Positions 24,689 through 34,859 of a DNA stretch of 56,551 nucleotides are shown here, one piece after another. Numbering within the stretch: the stretch's first letter is position 1; every line of letters begins with the position of its first letter. The notes under the pieces were generated by a model. That model made no database searches, had not been told where the DNA came from, and was given only the letters and a program-made list of their open reading frames with translations. The stretch covers positions 1 through 56,551 of the forward strand of contig NZ_JADMJO010000080.1 in the NCBI RefSeq assembly GCF_018780385.1, given 5' to 3'. Made by a program: the position numbers and the translations under genes. The DNA is from Hydrogenophaga sp. Its GTDB lineage: Bacteria; Pseudomonadota; Gammaproteobacteria; Burkholderiales; Burkholderiaceae_C.

Positions 24689-25425
24689 CTGGCCATCACG
24701 GTCATGTTCAGCACGTTGGTGGACAGCGGCAGGCCCGCCATGTAGCGCACGGCCTCGGCCACGTGCTGCACGTCCATCATGGGTTCGGTGGCCATCGTGC
24801 CGTTGGCCTGGCGCACGCCTTGCGTCATGCGCGCAGAGAGTTCGGTCAGCGCGTTGCCGATGTCGATCTGGCTGCACACGATGTTGTAGTCGCGCCCATC
24901 CAGAGCGATGGTCTTGGTCAGGCCCAGCACCGCGTGTTTGCTCGCGGTGTAGGGGCTGCTGAAGGGGCGGGGCGCATGGGCCGAGATGGAGCCGTTGTTG
25001 ATGATGCGACCGCCCTGTGGGGTTTGCCGGCGCATGAGACCGAAGGCGGCGCGTGCGCACAGGAACACGCCCGTGATGTTGGTGTCGATCACGTCCTTCC
25101 AGCGCTCCAGCGGCAGCTCGTCGATCGGCACGGCAGGGGCATTGACGCCCGCGTTGTTGAACAGCACATCCAGGCGTCCGTAGCGCTTCTCGATCTGGTC
25201 GAACAGGGCCTGCACGCTGTGCTCGTCGCGCACGTCGGCGGGTATGGCCCATGCATGCTGGCCGGCGGCCTGGGCCGCTTCGGCCACGGCGGCCAGCGGC
25301 TCGGAGCGCCGCCCGGTGAGCACGACGTGAAAGCCGTCCTTGAGCAAACCGAGCGCCACGGCGCGGCCAATGCCGCTGCCGGCGCCGGTAACCAGTGCAA
25401 CACGGGGAGAGGGAACAGATGCCAT
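24661..25425 (-). CDS. SDR family oxidoreductase
   Basis: A 254-residue short-chain dehydrogenase: TGAGSGIG near residue 13, NNAG in DVLFNNAGVNAPA, active-site Ser in INNGSISAH, and YTASK for Tyr/Lys. The closing MTVMASQMPFVGRG differs from FabG proteins, and the region LSARMTQGVRQANGTMATEP is a lineage-specific insertion-like stretch. The Met at 25425 fits the family start. It is a single gene, convergent with ybhN (28-bp overlap of coding ends) and divergent from the BMP-family receptor gene. Substrate unknown. Confidence 0.9.
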   Translation of the reverse strand: MASVPSPRVALVTGAGSGIGRAVALGLLKDGFHVVLTGRRSEPLAAVAEAAQAAGQHAWAIPADVRDEHSVQALFDQIEKRYGRLDVLFNNAGVNAPAVPIDELPLERWKDVIDTNITGVFLCARAAFGLMRRQTPQGGRIINNGSISAHAPRPFSSPYTASKHAVLGLTKTIALDGRDYNIVCSQIDIGNALTELSARMTQGVRQANGTMATEPMMDVQHVAEAVRYMAGLPLSTNVLNMTVMASQMPFVGRG

Positions 25426-25550
25426 GGGAGGTGCCTTGGGTGGGAGGTTGAATGGACGAGGGCACATGGTAGTCGGCGCACCGGATCACTGAAGGTCAGC
25501 ACGCTTGCGGAGCGCGGAATTTTGGAGTACATGGTGGCTGAGGAGGCGCC

Positions 25551-26639
25551 ATGAACGCACCATCCACTGCCATTACCCGCCGCCTGTTGCTGGCCGCGCT
25601 GGGCAGCAGTGTGTGTGCCCCCCTGGCCGGGGCGACGAGGCCGCTGAAGGTGGGCTTCATCTACCCCGGGCCAGTGGGCGATGCGGGATGGACCTTCGCG
25701 CACGACGCAGCACGTCGGGCAGTCGAGGACCGCTTCGGTTCACAGGTGGTCGTGACCGCGGTGCCCGACGTGCGCGAAGGTGCCGATGCGGAACGCGTGC
25801 TGCGCGATCTGGTGGCGCAGGGCAATGGATTGATCTTCGCCACATCGTTCGGCTACATGGAAGCGGTGCTCCGGGTGGCCGCCGACCATCCGGAAGTGAA
25901 GTTCGAACATGCCACCGGTTTCAGGACTGCAGCCAACGTGCGCACCTACGACACACGGTCCTACGAGCCTGCGTACCTGGCCGGGGTGGTCGCCGGAGGC
26001 ACGACGCGCAGCGGCTTGCTCGGCGTGGTGGGTGCGCTGCCGGCGCCGGCGGTTCTGAACGGGATCAACGCGTTCACCCTGGGTGCGCAGGCGATGAACG
26101 CTGCGACGCGGGTGCGCGTCGTCTGGGTCAATGCGTGGTTCGACCCACCGCGCGAAACCGAGGCCGCGATCAGTTTGTTGAACCAGGGGGCCGACGTGCT
26201 GATGCTGACCACGGATTCCCCGGCAGCGCTGCAGACGGCTGAGCGACTTGGCCGGCGTGGCTTCGGCCTGTCCAGCGACATGGGCCGCTTTGCGCCGAAG
26301 GCGCACCTCGGCTCCATCGTCAACAACTGGGCGCCGTATTGCATCCGGGCCGTGGGCGATGCGCTCGACGACCGTTGGGTCACAGGCCATTCCTGGTGGG
26401 GCATGAAGGAGGGGGCGGTCGAGCTTGTGGGCGTACCCAGCGACGTGCCCCCGGCGGTCCATGCCCGGGTGGCCGCCGTGCGCGGTGGCCTGCGCGACGG
26501 CAGCTTCGCGATCTGGCGCGGTCCTTTGCAGGACAACATTGGCCAGGAAGTTCTGCCCCGGGGCCAGGTCGCCGACGACGCTTTCCTGCGCCAGATGAAC
26601 TTCTATGTGAAAAGTGTCGAGGGACGCGTGCCGGGCTGA
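25551..26639 (+). CDS. BMP-family (PnrA/Med-like) ABC transporter substrate-binding protein
   Basis: A 362-residue periplasmic protein. The leader TRRLLLAALGSSVCAPLAGA could be Tat or Sec type. It is followed by KVGFIYPGPVGDAGWTFAHD and FGYMEAVLRVAADHPEVKFEH, and the lobe-2 segments GVVGALPAPAVLNGINAF and GRRGFGLSSDMGRFAPKA, all typical of the bmp/PnrA family that binds nucleosides or purines. GAGGAGG precedes the ATG. No cognate ATPase or permease is adjacent, so this is another orphan receptor. The NWAPYC and SWWGMKEGAVEL stretches are conserved near the C-terminus in this branch. Confidence 0.9.
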   Translation: MNAPSTAITRRLLLAALGSSVCAPLAGATRPLKVGFIYPGPVGDAGWTFAHDAARRAVEDRFGSQVVVTAVPDVREGADAERVLRDLVAQGNGLIFATSFGYMEAVLRVAADHPEVKFEHATGFRTAANVRTYDTRSYEPAYLAGVVAGGTTRSGLLGVVGALPAPAVLNGINAFTLGAQAMNAATRVRVVWVNAWFDPPRETEAAISLLNQGADVLMLTTDSPAALQTAERLGRRGFGLSSDMGRFAPKAHLGSIVNNWAPYCIRAVGDALDDRWVTGHSWWGMKEGAVELVGVPSDVPPAVHARVAAVRGGLRDGSFAIWRGPLQDNIGQEVLPRGQVADDAFLRQMNFYVKSVEGRVPG

Positions 26640-26662
26640 AAGCCGAGCTCCGGTCCCTGAAT

Positions 26663-27574
26663 TCAGGCCATGCCGTTGCGGCTGGCGAGTTCGACGAAGA
26701 GTGCCGAGTGGTCCAGGTCGGCCAGACCGTGATCGACCGATTGGGCGTAGAGCTGTTCGAACAATCCGGTGATGGGCGCATCGAACCCGACTTCGCTGGC
26801 CGTGGTCAGCGCGTTGCGCATGTCCTTCAGTTGCACGGCCACCGCAGCGCGCTTGGTGAAATCGCGTTCAACCATGCGTTGGCCGTGCACCTGCAGGATG
26901 CGGCTGTCGGCAAATCCGCCGGTGATGGCCTGCTTGACCTTGCCCATGTCGGCGCCGCCCTTCTCGCACAGCAGCAGTGCCTCGGCCACCGCGCCGATGG
27001 TGATGCCCACGATCATCTGGTTGGCGAGCTTGGCCAGTTGCCCGGCGCCGTGCGGGCCCACATGCACCGGGCGGCCCAACAGCTCGAAGAGCGGGCGCAC
27101 GCGCTCGAAATCGGCGGGCTCACCGCCCACCATGATGGCCAGCGTGCCGGCCTCGGCGCCCACGGTGCCGCCCGAGACGGGCGCGTCCAGGTGGCGCATG
27201 CCGGCGGCCGCCAGGCGCGCGGCGTGGTCACGCGCCTGCCGCGGCAGGATGGACGACATGTCGACCACCACACTGCCCGGGCGCAGGCCGCCCGCGGTGC
27301 CCTGGTTGAACAACACGTCTTCCACAATGTCGCCGTTTTCGAGCAGGGTGATGACGATGTCGGCCTGGGCCACGGCGTCAGCGGGTGTGTCGGCCACGCG
27401 GGCGCCAAAGGCTTCCAGGCGCTCGGCCTTGCTGCGCGAGCGGTTCCACGCGCTGACCATGCAGCCAGCCTCACACAGGCGACGGGCCATGGGAAAGCCC
27501 ATCAGGCCGATGCCGAGCACGGCCACTTGCAAAGCCGGGGAGGGTGGGGTGGAGGATGTTGTTGAGGTGTTCAC
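26663..27574 (-). CDS. 3-hydroxyisobutyrate dehydrogenase-family NAD(P)-dependent oxidoreductase
   Basis: A 303-residue beta-hydroxyacid dehydrogenase. It has the Rossmann motif VLGIGLMGFPMARRL near the N-terminus, the substrate-binding DAPVSGGTVGAEAGTL and the catalytic Lys region GAGQLAKLANQMIVG. Relatives include 2-hydroxy-3-oxopropionate (tartronate semialdehyde) reductase and 3-hydroxyisobutyrate dehydrogenase; the sequence alone does not decide. The start is set at GTG 27574 because residues upstream look non-coding, but an in-frame ATG at 27691 cannot be excluded. It diverges from a formamidase-like hydrolase gene. Confidence 0.88.
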   Translation of the reverse strand: MNTSTTSSTPPSPALQVAVLGIGLMGFPMARRLCEAGCMVSAWNRSRSKAERLEAFGARVADTPADAVAQADIVITLLENGDIVEDVLFNQGTAGGLRPGSVVVDMSSILPRQARDHAARLAAAGMRHLDAPVSGGTVGAEAGTLAIMVGGEPADFERVRPLFELLGRPVHVGPHGAGQLAKLANQMIVGITIGAVAEALLLCEKGGADMGKVKQAITGGFADSRILQVHGQRMVERDFTKRAAVAVQLKDMRNALTTASEVGFDAPITGLFEQLYAQSVDHGLADLDHSALFVELASRNGMA

Positions 27575-27678
27575 TGGAGCGCCTGGAGAAACATTGAAGG
27601 GGGGCGTATGCAGAATAGTGGTGTTTGTCGAGCTCGTCAGCACACGCTGAAAACGACCCCATGACACAATGCGCGACC

Positions 27679-28563
27679 ATGGAAAAAACACCTTCGACCG
27701 ACCCCGTCTGGCTGGACCGTGAGTACAACAACCGGGCGCTGGTGCCCGAGCACGCCGAGCATTTCAAGCGTTGGGCCGAAAGCTCGGCGCAGACCCGGCA
27801 GAGCAGCCGTCCACTGCTCGATGTGAGCTATGGCCACGGCCCCGGGGAAACGCTGGACATCTTCCCCGCTCCGCGCAAGGCCGGTACACCGTTGGCGCCG
27901 GTGATGGTGTTCATCCACGGCGGCTACTGGCGAAGCCTGGACAAGTCCGACCATTCTTTCATCGCCCCTGCGTTCACGAAACTCGGTGCCTGCGTGGTGG
28001 TTCCCAACTACGCGCTGTGCCCGGCGGTCACCATTCCCGACATCGTGCTGCAGATGGTGCAGGCCCTGGCCTGGACGTACCGCCACATCGCCGCGCACGG
28101 TGGTGATCCGCACCGCATCTCGGTGGTGGGCCATTCGGCGGGTGGGCATCTCGCCACCATGATGCTGGCTTGCGAATGGGAGCGCGTGGGCGACGATCTG
28201 CCCGAATCGCTGGTGAAGAACGCGCTCTCCATCTCGGGCTTGTACGACCTGGAGCCGGTGCGGCTCACACCGTTCGTGCAGTCGTCCTTGAAGCTGACGC
28301 CCGCGCAGGTGAAGAAGGCCAGCCCGGCGCTGTTGCCTGCGCCGCTGCTGCGCGAAGGTCGGGGTCGGCTGTACACCGTCGCTGGTGCGGACGAGAGCAG
28401 CGAGTTCCTGCGCCACAACCGCTTGATCCAGCAGGCCTGGGGGTCGGAAGTGGTTCCTGTGTGCGAGGCCTTGCCGGGGCTCAATCACTTCAGCATCGTC
28501 GATGCGTTGGCTCAGCCTGGACATCGGCTGCATGTGTTGGCTCGGGAGCTGCTGGCGGTTTGA
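27679..28563 (+). CDS. Alpha/beta hydrolase, kynurenine formamidase-like
   Basis: A 294-residue alpha/beta hydrolase of the esterase/arylformamidase group. The oxyanion motif HGGYWRSLDKSDHSF and the nucleophile elbow VGHSAGGHLAT are those of AFMID-type kynurenine formamidases. The acid and His are expected in VAGADESSEF and LPGLNHFSIVDAL. No tryptophan-pathway partners (kynureninase, tryptophan dioxygenase) are nearby, so the substrate stays open. The ATG at 27679 is preferred over that at 27661 because a CACAAT box ends eight bases before it, as seen for uvrD and polA, suggesting a leaderless transcript. Confidence 0.85.
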   Translation: MEKTPSTDPVWLDREYNNRALVPEHAEHFKRWAESSAQTRQSSRPLLDVSYGHGPGETLDIFPAPRKAGTPLAPVMVFIHGGYWRSLDKSDHSFIAPAFTKLGACVVVPNYALCPAVTIPDIVLQMVQALAWTYRHIAAHGGDPHRISVVGHSAGGHLATMMLACEWERVGDDLPESLVKNALSISGLYDLEPVRLTPFVQSSLKLTPAQVKKASPALLPAPLLREGRGRLYTVAGADESSEFLRHNRLIQQAWGSEVVPVCEALPGLNHFSIVDALAQPGHRLHVLARELLAV

Positions 28564-28587
28564 CGTTTGGTTTTCTCCGGTGGCTCC

Positions 28588-28692
28588 GGTCATCGACGAC
28601 CACGGGGCACGGCTCCGCGAATGTCCCCCGGTGGCCTGCGGCCACCTCCTCCTTGATTTCGCTGCGCCGTGCCCCATGGCCGCCGATGACCT
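28588..28692. repeat. Large inverted repeat 1 in the 28564-28870 gene-free stretch
   Basis: Arms at 28588-28622 and 28656-28692 are complementary at about 29 of 34 aligned positions, starting with GGTCATCG and its complement CGATGACC. The loop contains a second perfect hairpin, GGTGGCC-TGC-GGCCACC, at 28630-28646. No T-run follows on either strand. It lies just after the formamidase-like gene. Confidence 0.8.
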
Positions 28693-28732
28693 CATTGGTA
28701 CTCGGTTAGTGCGTACACCAACATTGCTTCGG

Positions 28733-28840
28733 CTCGCGGGCGCGGTGTGTTCTGCGCAGCGGCATCAAGGAGGAGAGGCGGCGCAGCCGACTCGGAGGAC
28801 AGCCGCGGAGCAGAGCACGCCGCGTCCGTGAGCCCGCGAG
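28733..28840. repeat. Large inverted repeat 2 in the 28564-28870 gene-free stretch
   Basis: CTCGCGGGC at 28733-28741 pairs with GCCCGCGAG at 28832-28840. The next 22 bases (28742-28763) pair with 28802-28823 at 18 of 22 positions. The loop again holds GC-rich short complementarities. With repeat 1 it fills the space between two convergent genes. No convincing open reading frame lies here. Confidence 0.75.
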
Positions 28841-28870
28841 GTGGTTGAGCGAAACGCCCCAAAAACCCAA

Positions 28871-29848
28871 CTACATCAACAAATGCTCACCCGCGTTGTC
28901 CCCACCCAGGATCACGTAGTTCACCTTGCGCACGTCCATCAGCTTCGTGCCACCCGAATAGCTGATCGAGCTTTGCACGTCCTGCTCCATCTCCACCAGC
29001 GTGTCGGCCAGCTTGCCCTTGATGGGTTCCAGAATGCGCTTGCCCTCCACGTGCTTGTATTCGCCCTTGTTGAAGTCGCTGGCCGATCCGTAGTACTCCT
29101 TGTAGAGCACACCGTCCACCTCCACCGTCTGGCCGGGTGACTCCTCGTGGCCCGCGAACAGCGAACCGATCATCACCATCGAGGCACCGAAGCGAACGCT
29201 CTTGGCGATGTCGCCATGGCTGCGAATGCCGCCGTCGGCAATGATGGGCTTGGTCGCCACGCGGGCACACCACTTCAGTGCACTGAGCTGCCAGCCGCCG
29301 GTGCCAAAGCCTGTCTTGAGCTTGGTGATGCAGACCTTGCCCGGACCCACGCCCACCTTGGTTGCGTCCGCGCCCCAGGTCTCCAGGTCGATCACCGCCT
29401 CGGGCGTGGCCACGTTGCCCGCGATCACGAAGGACGACGGCAGCTTCTCCTTGAGGTAGCCGATCATGTTCTTCACGCTGTCGGCATGGCCGTGCGCGAT
29501 GTCGATGGTGATGTACTCGGGCGCCAGGCCCTCGGCCACCAGCTGGTCCACCGTGGCGTAGTCGGGCGCCTTCACGCCCAGCGAGATCGAGGCGTACACA
29601 TCGTGGGCGCGCATGTCGCGCACGAACTGGAGGTTGTCCAGATCGAAGCGGTGCATCACGTAGAAGTAGCCGTGCTTCGCCAGCCACACGCAGATGGACT
29701 CGTCCACCACCGTCTTCATGTTGGCCGGCACCACCGGCAGTCTGAACTTGCGACCACCCAGCTCCACGCCGGCGTCGCATTCCGACCGGCTCTCCACGCG
29801 GCACTTGCGCGGCAGCAGCAGGACGTTGTCGTAGTCGAATATCTCCAT
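28871..29848 (-). CDS. guaC: GMP reductase
   Basis: A 325-residue enzyme that deaminates GMP to IMP with NADPH, returning guanine nucleotides to the adenine branch. It carries the family loop GPGKVCITK with catalytic Cys173, the [12 protein letters not shown] and [16 protein letters not shown] phosphate-binding segments, and [10 protein letters not shown] near the end. There is no CBS pair, which separates it from most IMP dehydrogenases. The length and the N-terminus [16 protein letters not shown] match the B. subtilis-type GuaC. The Met at 29848 is chosen because it is the family start and GGAG lies upstream. A terminator-like hairpin sits in its leader, 73 to 106 bases before the start. 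Confidence 0.95.
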   Translation of the reverse strand: MEIFDYDNVLLLPRKCRVESRSECDAGVELGGRKFRLPVVPANMKTVVDESICVWLAKHGYFYVMHRFDLDNLQFVRDMRAHDVYASISLGVKAPDYATVDQLVAEGLAPEYITIDIAHGHADSVKNMIGYLKEKLPSSFVIAGNVATPEAVIDLETWGADATKVGVGPGKVCITKLKTGFGTGGWQLSALKWCARVATKPIIADGGIRSHGDIAKSVRFGASMVMIGSLFAGHEESPGQTVEVDGVLYKEYYGSASDFNKGEYKHVEGKRILEPIKGKLADTLVEMEQDVQSSISYSGGTKLMDVRKVNYVILGGDNAGEHLLM

Positions 29849-29920
29849 AAGAACCAGGCTCCAGATAACTGTTGTTGAACAGGGAGAGCGCTTGGCTTGG
29901 CCGGTCTTTCTGGATGACCC

Positions 29921-29954
29921 AAAAAAAACCGGGCGCAAGAATCTTGGGCCCGGT
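29921..29954 (-). terminator. Terminator-like hairpin with U8 in the guaC leader (possible attenuator)
   Basis: On the minus strand, ACCGGGC at 29954-29948 pairs with GCCCGGT ending at 29928. An inner CTTG/CAAG closes a 3-base loop, with one G/C-flanked mismatch between the stems (C opposite C in the RNA). Eight Ts follow immediately (29928-29921). No minus-strand gene lies upstream, because uvrD diverges, so this is not the end of another operon. A TAGAAT -10-like hexamer is at 29966-29961, which would place a start right at the hairpin. Confidence 0.65.
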
Positions 29955-30020
29955 GACTGATTCTAGGCTTCTTGGGCGGATCGCGCGCGACTTTGGGCGC
30001 TTGCCACCCCATATGAAGGC

Positions 30021-30038
30021 CATACGGATGACCGTATG
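30021..30038. promoter_or_regulatory. Perfect palindrome in the guaC-uvrD divergent region
   Basis: CATACGG-ATGA-CCGTATG is a perfect 7-bp inverted repeat with a 4-base spacer, in the 226-bp space between the divergent guaC and uvrD genes, 37 bases before uvrD. Size and position fit a regulator site. No candidate regulator is recognised. Confidence 0.45.
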
Positions 30039-30062
30039 CCGCGCGCTGCACGGGGTGCTTCC

Positions 30063-30068
30063 TACAAT
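30063..30068 (+). promoter_or_regulatory. uvrD -10 box giving a probable leaderless transcript
   Basis: TACAAT ends six bases before the uvrD ATG. Normal -10 to start spacing would put transcription initiation at or within a base or two of the ATG. No Shine-Dalgarno sequence and no good -35 hexamer are visible. Confidence 0.5.
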
Positions 30069-30074
30069 CGAGCC

Positions 30075-32498
<2,424 letters not shown>

Positions 32499-32565
32499 GG
32501 GGGAGCTCGACCCAGCCAAAGCGTGACCAGGAGCGCATGAAGCGGTCCAGCCCAGGGACACCACG

Positions 32566-32635
32566 GGTCCGGCTACGCCGGCCCCAGGTGTCGCCCCCCT
32601 TTCAAGGGGGGAGGCGCCGAAGGCGACGCGGGGGG
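32566..32635. repeat. Three-hairpin repeat, copy C, between uvrD and phoX
   Basis: A 70-bp unit with hairpins CCGGC-TAC-GCCGG, CCCCCCTT-TC-AAGGGGGG and CGCC-GAA-GGCG, ending in a G-run that abuts the phoX stop codon. It matches the pair at 55891-55958 and 56053-56120 in layout and much of its sequence. It may work as a bidirectional terminator for the two convergent genes. Confidence 0.8.
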
Positions 32636-34789
32636 TCAACTCCCAATGACGCCGCCATCGTTTTTCGTGATGACGATGGTGGCGGAACGCGGACGCTGGC
32701 CGACGCCATAGCCCGCATTCGAAGGCCACTGGCTCTCAAACTTCGTCGCGTCGTTCACGTCCGCCATCTTCGTGTTTTCGCCCGCGTGCTGGATGTTCAC
32801 GAAGATCGCGCGGCCGTCAGGCGTTTCGGTGATGCCGGTGATCTCCGCGCCCTTGGGTCCGACCAGGAAGCGCTTGAGCGTGGCCGACGTCTGCGGCTTG
32901 CCCATGTGCGTGGTCACCTGCTTGTCGCCATGGGTCAGGGTCTTGCTCGCGCCGTCGCCGCGCTGGCCGGGCAGGGCGGCGAGCAGCATGCAGTTGGTCT
33001 TGTCGGTGTAGGCGCCGTCGTCGGTCTGGATCCAGCACACGCCGGTGGCCTTGCTGAACACCAGTCCGTCGGGTGAGGACAGGTCGTTGTCTTCGGTGAG
33101 GTTGGAGAGGTTCACGTTGGCCTTGTCGGCGTCGGCTTCCGAGGCGAACAGGTAGATGTCCCACAGGAACGCAGCGTCTGCCGGCGCCTTCTCGGCCAGG
33201 CGAACGATGTGGCCATGCACGTTGCCTTTCTGCTCCTTGCCGGCCTTCAGGTCGGTGTACACGCGCGGGTTGGCGCTGTCCACGGTGGCCACGGTGCGTG
33301 CGCTGTTGTTGGTGAGGGTGATGTAGACCTCACCGTTCTTCGGGTTCACGCCGCCCCACTCGGGCCGGTCCATGCGCGTGGCGCCCACTGCGTCGGCGGC
33401 CAGGCGGGTGAAGACGGCGATGTCGGCTTCGTTCTTGAACTCGAAGTACGAGCTGCCGGCGATCACGGGGTTGTCCATCGACAGCTCCAGCCACTCACCG
33501 GTGCCGTCGCCCTTGAAGCGCGCGACGAAGAGCGTGCCCTTGTCGAGGTACTTGTCGCCCGCGGCGAGGCGGTTGGCCGGCTTGGCATCGGCCGGGTCCC
33601 ACTTCGCGGCCGAGACAAATTTGTAGATGTATTCGCCGCGCGCGTCGTCGCCCATGTAGGCCACCACCGGCTGGCCAGCACTCACGCGCGCGAAGGTCGC
33701 GTTCTCGTGGCCCATGCGGCCCAGCGCGGTGCGCTTGCGCAGCGCGGTGGTCTTGTCGTGGGGGTCGATCTCGACGATGTAGCCGAACGTGTTCATCTCG
33801 TTGCGGAAATCGTCCTTGGCGCTGGCGCCCACGGCGCTGTTGTTCCAGCGCGTGTAGGTGTCGGCGCTGCCACCGCTTTCCCAGCCGTGGCGGCTGGCCG
33901 CGCCGGCCTTGCGGCCGTAGCGGTTGAGGGCCTGCACTTGTTTGTCTTTCTTGCGCGCGTCGTCATCCTTCGCATCGCGGAAGAAGTAGCCGAACCAGTT
34001 CTCTTCGCCCGAGATGAACGTGCCCCAGGGCGTGCGACCGGTGCCGCAGTTGTTGAGTGTGCCGCGCGCCTGCGTGCCGTCGGGGCTGAACTTCGTCACC
34101 AGGTGCTCGCTGCCGCGCGCCGGGCCGTGGATGGCCACCGGCGTCATGGTCGTCACGCGGCGGTTGAACGCCGAGCCCGGCTTCGTGGCCCAGGCCTTGC
34201 CATCGCTCTGCACCTCGACCACCGAGAGGCCGTGGATCATGAGTTCCTTGTCGACCTCGGCAGCCGGACGGGGCAGGGTGGAGGTGCCACCATTGGCGTG
34301 GATGAAGAAAGAGCTGAGCTTTTCGTCGGTGGTGGCTTCATGGTTCATGGCCAGCAGGCCGCGCGATGCGAAGCTGTCCGACGGTTGGCCCGCCGCGTCC
34401 AGGCCGAACCACTCGATGCCGTCGTGGTGGTCACCGGCGCGGTTGCCGAAATCGGCGTCCGTGCCGTCATTCTTGTAGGCGGGCGTGCTGGCGGTGAGCG
34501 GGTCGCCCAGCGCGTAAATGACGCGCGCGGTGTAGCCGGCGGGCACGGTGACGCGGTCGGCCATGGTTTTGGCCACGGGCGTGAACCCGAGTGCGTGGAC
34601 TGGAGCGACAGGGCCCGCCATGGTGGCGCAACCACCGAGGGCAGCGGCGCCACCCAGGGCGGCTGTGCCACGCAGCAGACCGCGACGGCTCAGGCGGGCC
34701 TGCAGCACGGTGTCGAACGCGGGGTTGTTGCTGGTGTTGGAGTCTTCGTCGTTGAATTGGGCGGTGGGACGGATGTTGTCGTGGGACAT
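32636..34789 (-). CDS. phoX: Alkaline phosphatase PhoX (copy 1)
   Basis: A 717-residue PhoX enzyme, a calcium-iron phosphatase releasing phosphate from organic esters in the periplasm. A twin-arginine leader (RLSRRGLLRGTAALGGAAAL) precedes a possible lipobox-like LGGCATMAG. Family hallmarks are GDHHDGIEWF, RGLLAMNHEATTDE, TLNNCGTGRTPWGTFIS (with the iron-ligand Cys), SGEENWFGYF, MDRPEWGGVNPKNGEVY and SSPDGLVFS. The Met at 34789 is used, with AAGG upstream. A very good Pho box lies 49 bp before it, so phosphate-starvation control is strongly suggested. A second, diverged copy is encoded 5 kb away. Confidence 0.95.
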   Translation of the reverse strand: MSHDNIRPTAQFNDEDSNTSNNPAFDTVLQARLSRRGLLRGTAALGGAAALGGCATMAGPVAPVHALGFTPVAKTMADRVTVPAGYTARVIYALGDPLTASTPAYKNDGTDADFGNRAGDHHDGIEWFGLDAAGQPSDSFASRGLLAMNHEATTDEKLSSFFIHANGGTSTLPRPAAEVDKELMIHGLSVVEVQSDGKAWATKPGSAFNRRVTTMTPVAIHGPARGSEHLVTKFSPDGTQARGTLNNCGTGRTPWGTFISGEENWFGYFFRDAKDDDARKKDKQVQALNRYGRKAGAASRHGWESGGSADTYTRWNNSAVGASAKDDFRNEMNTFGYIVEIDPHDKTTALRKRTALGRMGHENATFARVSAGQPVVAYMGDDARGEYIYKFVSAAKWDPADAKPANRLAAGDKYLDKGTLFVARFKGDGTGEWLELSMDNPVIAGSSYFEFKNEADIAVFTRLAADAVGATRMDRPEWGGVNPKNGEVYITLTNNSARTVATVDSANPRVYTDLKAGKEQKGNVHGHIVRLAEKAPADAAFLWDIYLFASEADADKANVNLSNLTEDNDLSSPDGLVFSKATGVCWIQTDDGAYTDKTNCMLLAALPGQRGDGASKTLTHGDKQVTTHMGKPQTSATLKRFLVGPKGAEITGITETPDGRAIFVNIQHAGENTKMADVNDATKFESQWPSNAGYGVGQRPRSATIVITKNDGGVIGS

Positions 34790-34821
34790 GCTGATGACCT
34801 TGGGTGAATGAATCACCGCGG

Positions 34822-34855
34822 ATCATGTGCAATCTGTGTGAAAGTTCAGTGACAG
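34822..34855 (-). promoter_or_regulatory. Pho box and -10 box of phoX copy 1
   Basis: On the minus strand, CTGTCAC-TGAA-CTTTCAC occupies 34855-34838. These are two 7-bp PhoB half-sites in 11-bp phase, each differing from CTGTCAY at no more than one position. Ten bases further a CATGAT -10 box lies at 34827-34822, the standard spacing for PhoB-activated promoters. The site fits entirely in the 70-bp gap after the AraC gene. Confidence 0.82.
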
Positions 34856-34859
34856 CGCG

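Noticed and set aside
26656..26667. Perfect palindrome CCTGAATTCAGG at the end of the dehydrogenase gene
   Set aside because: No loop, no T-run, and it is partly coding. Too short to call a terminator or operator.
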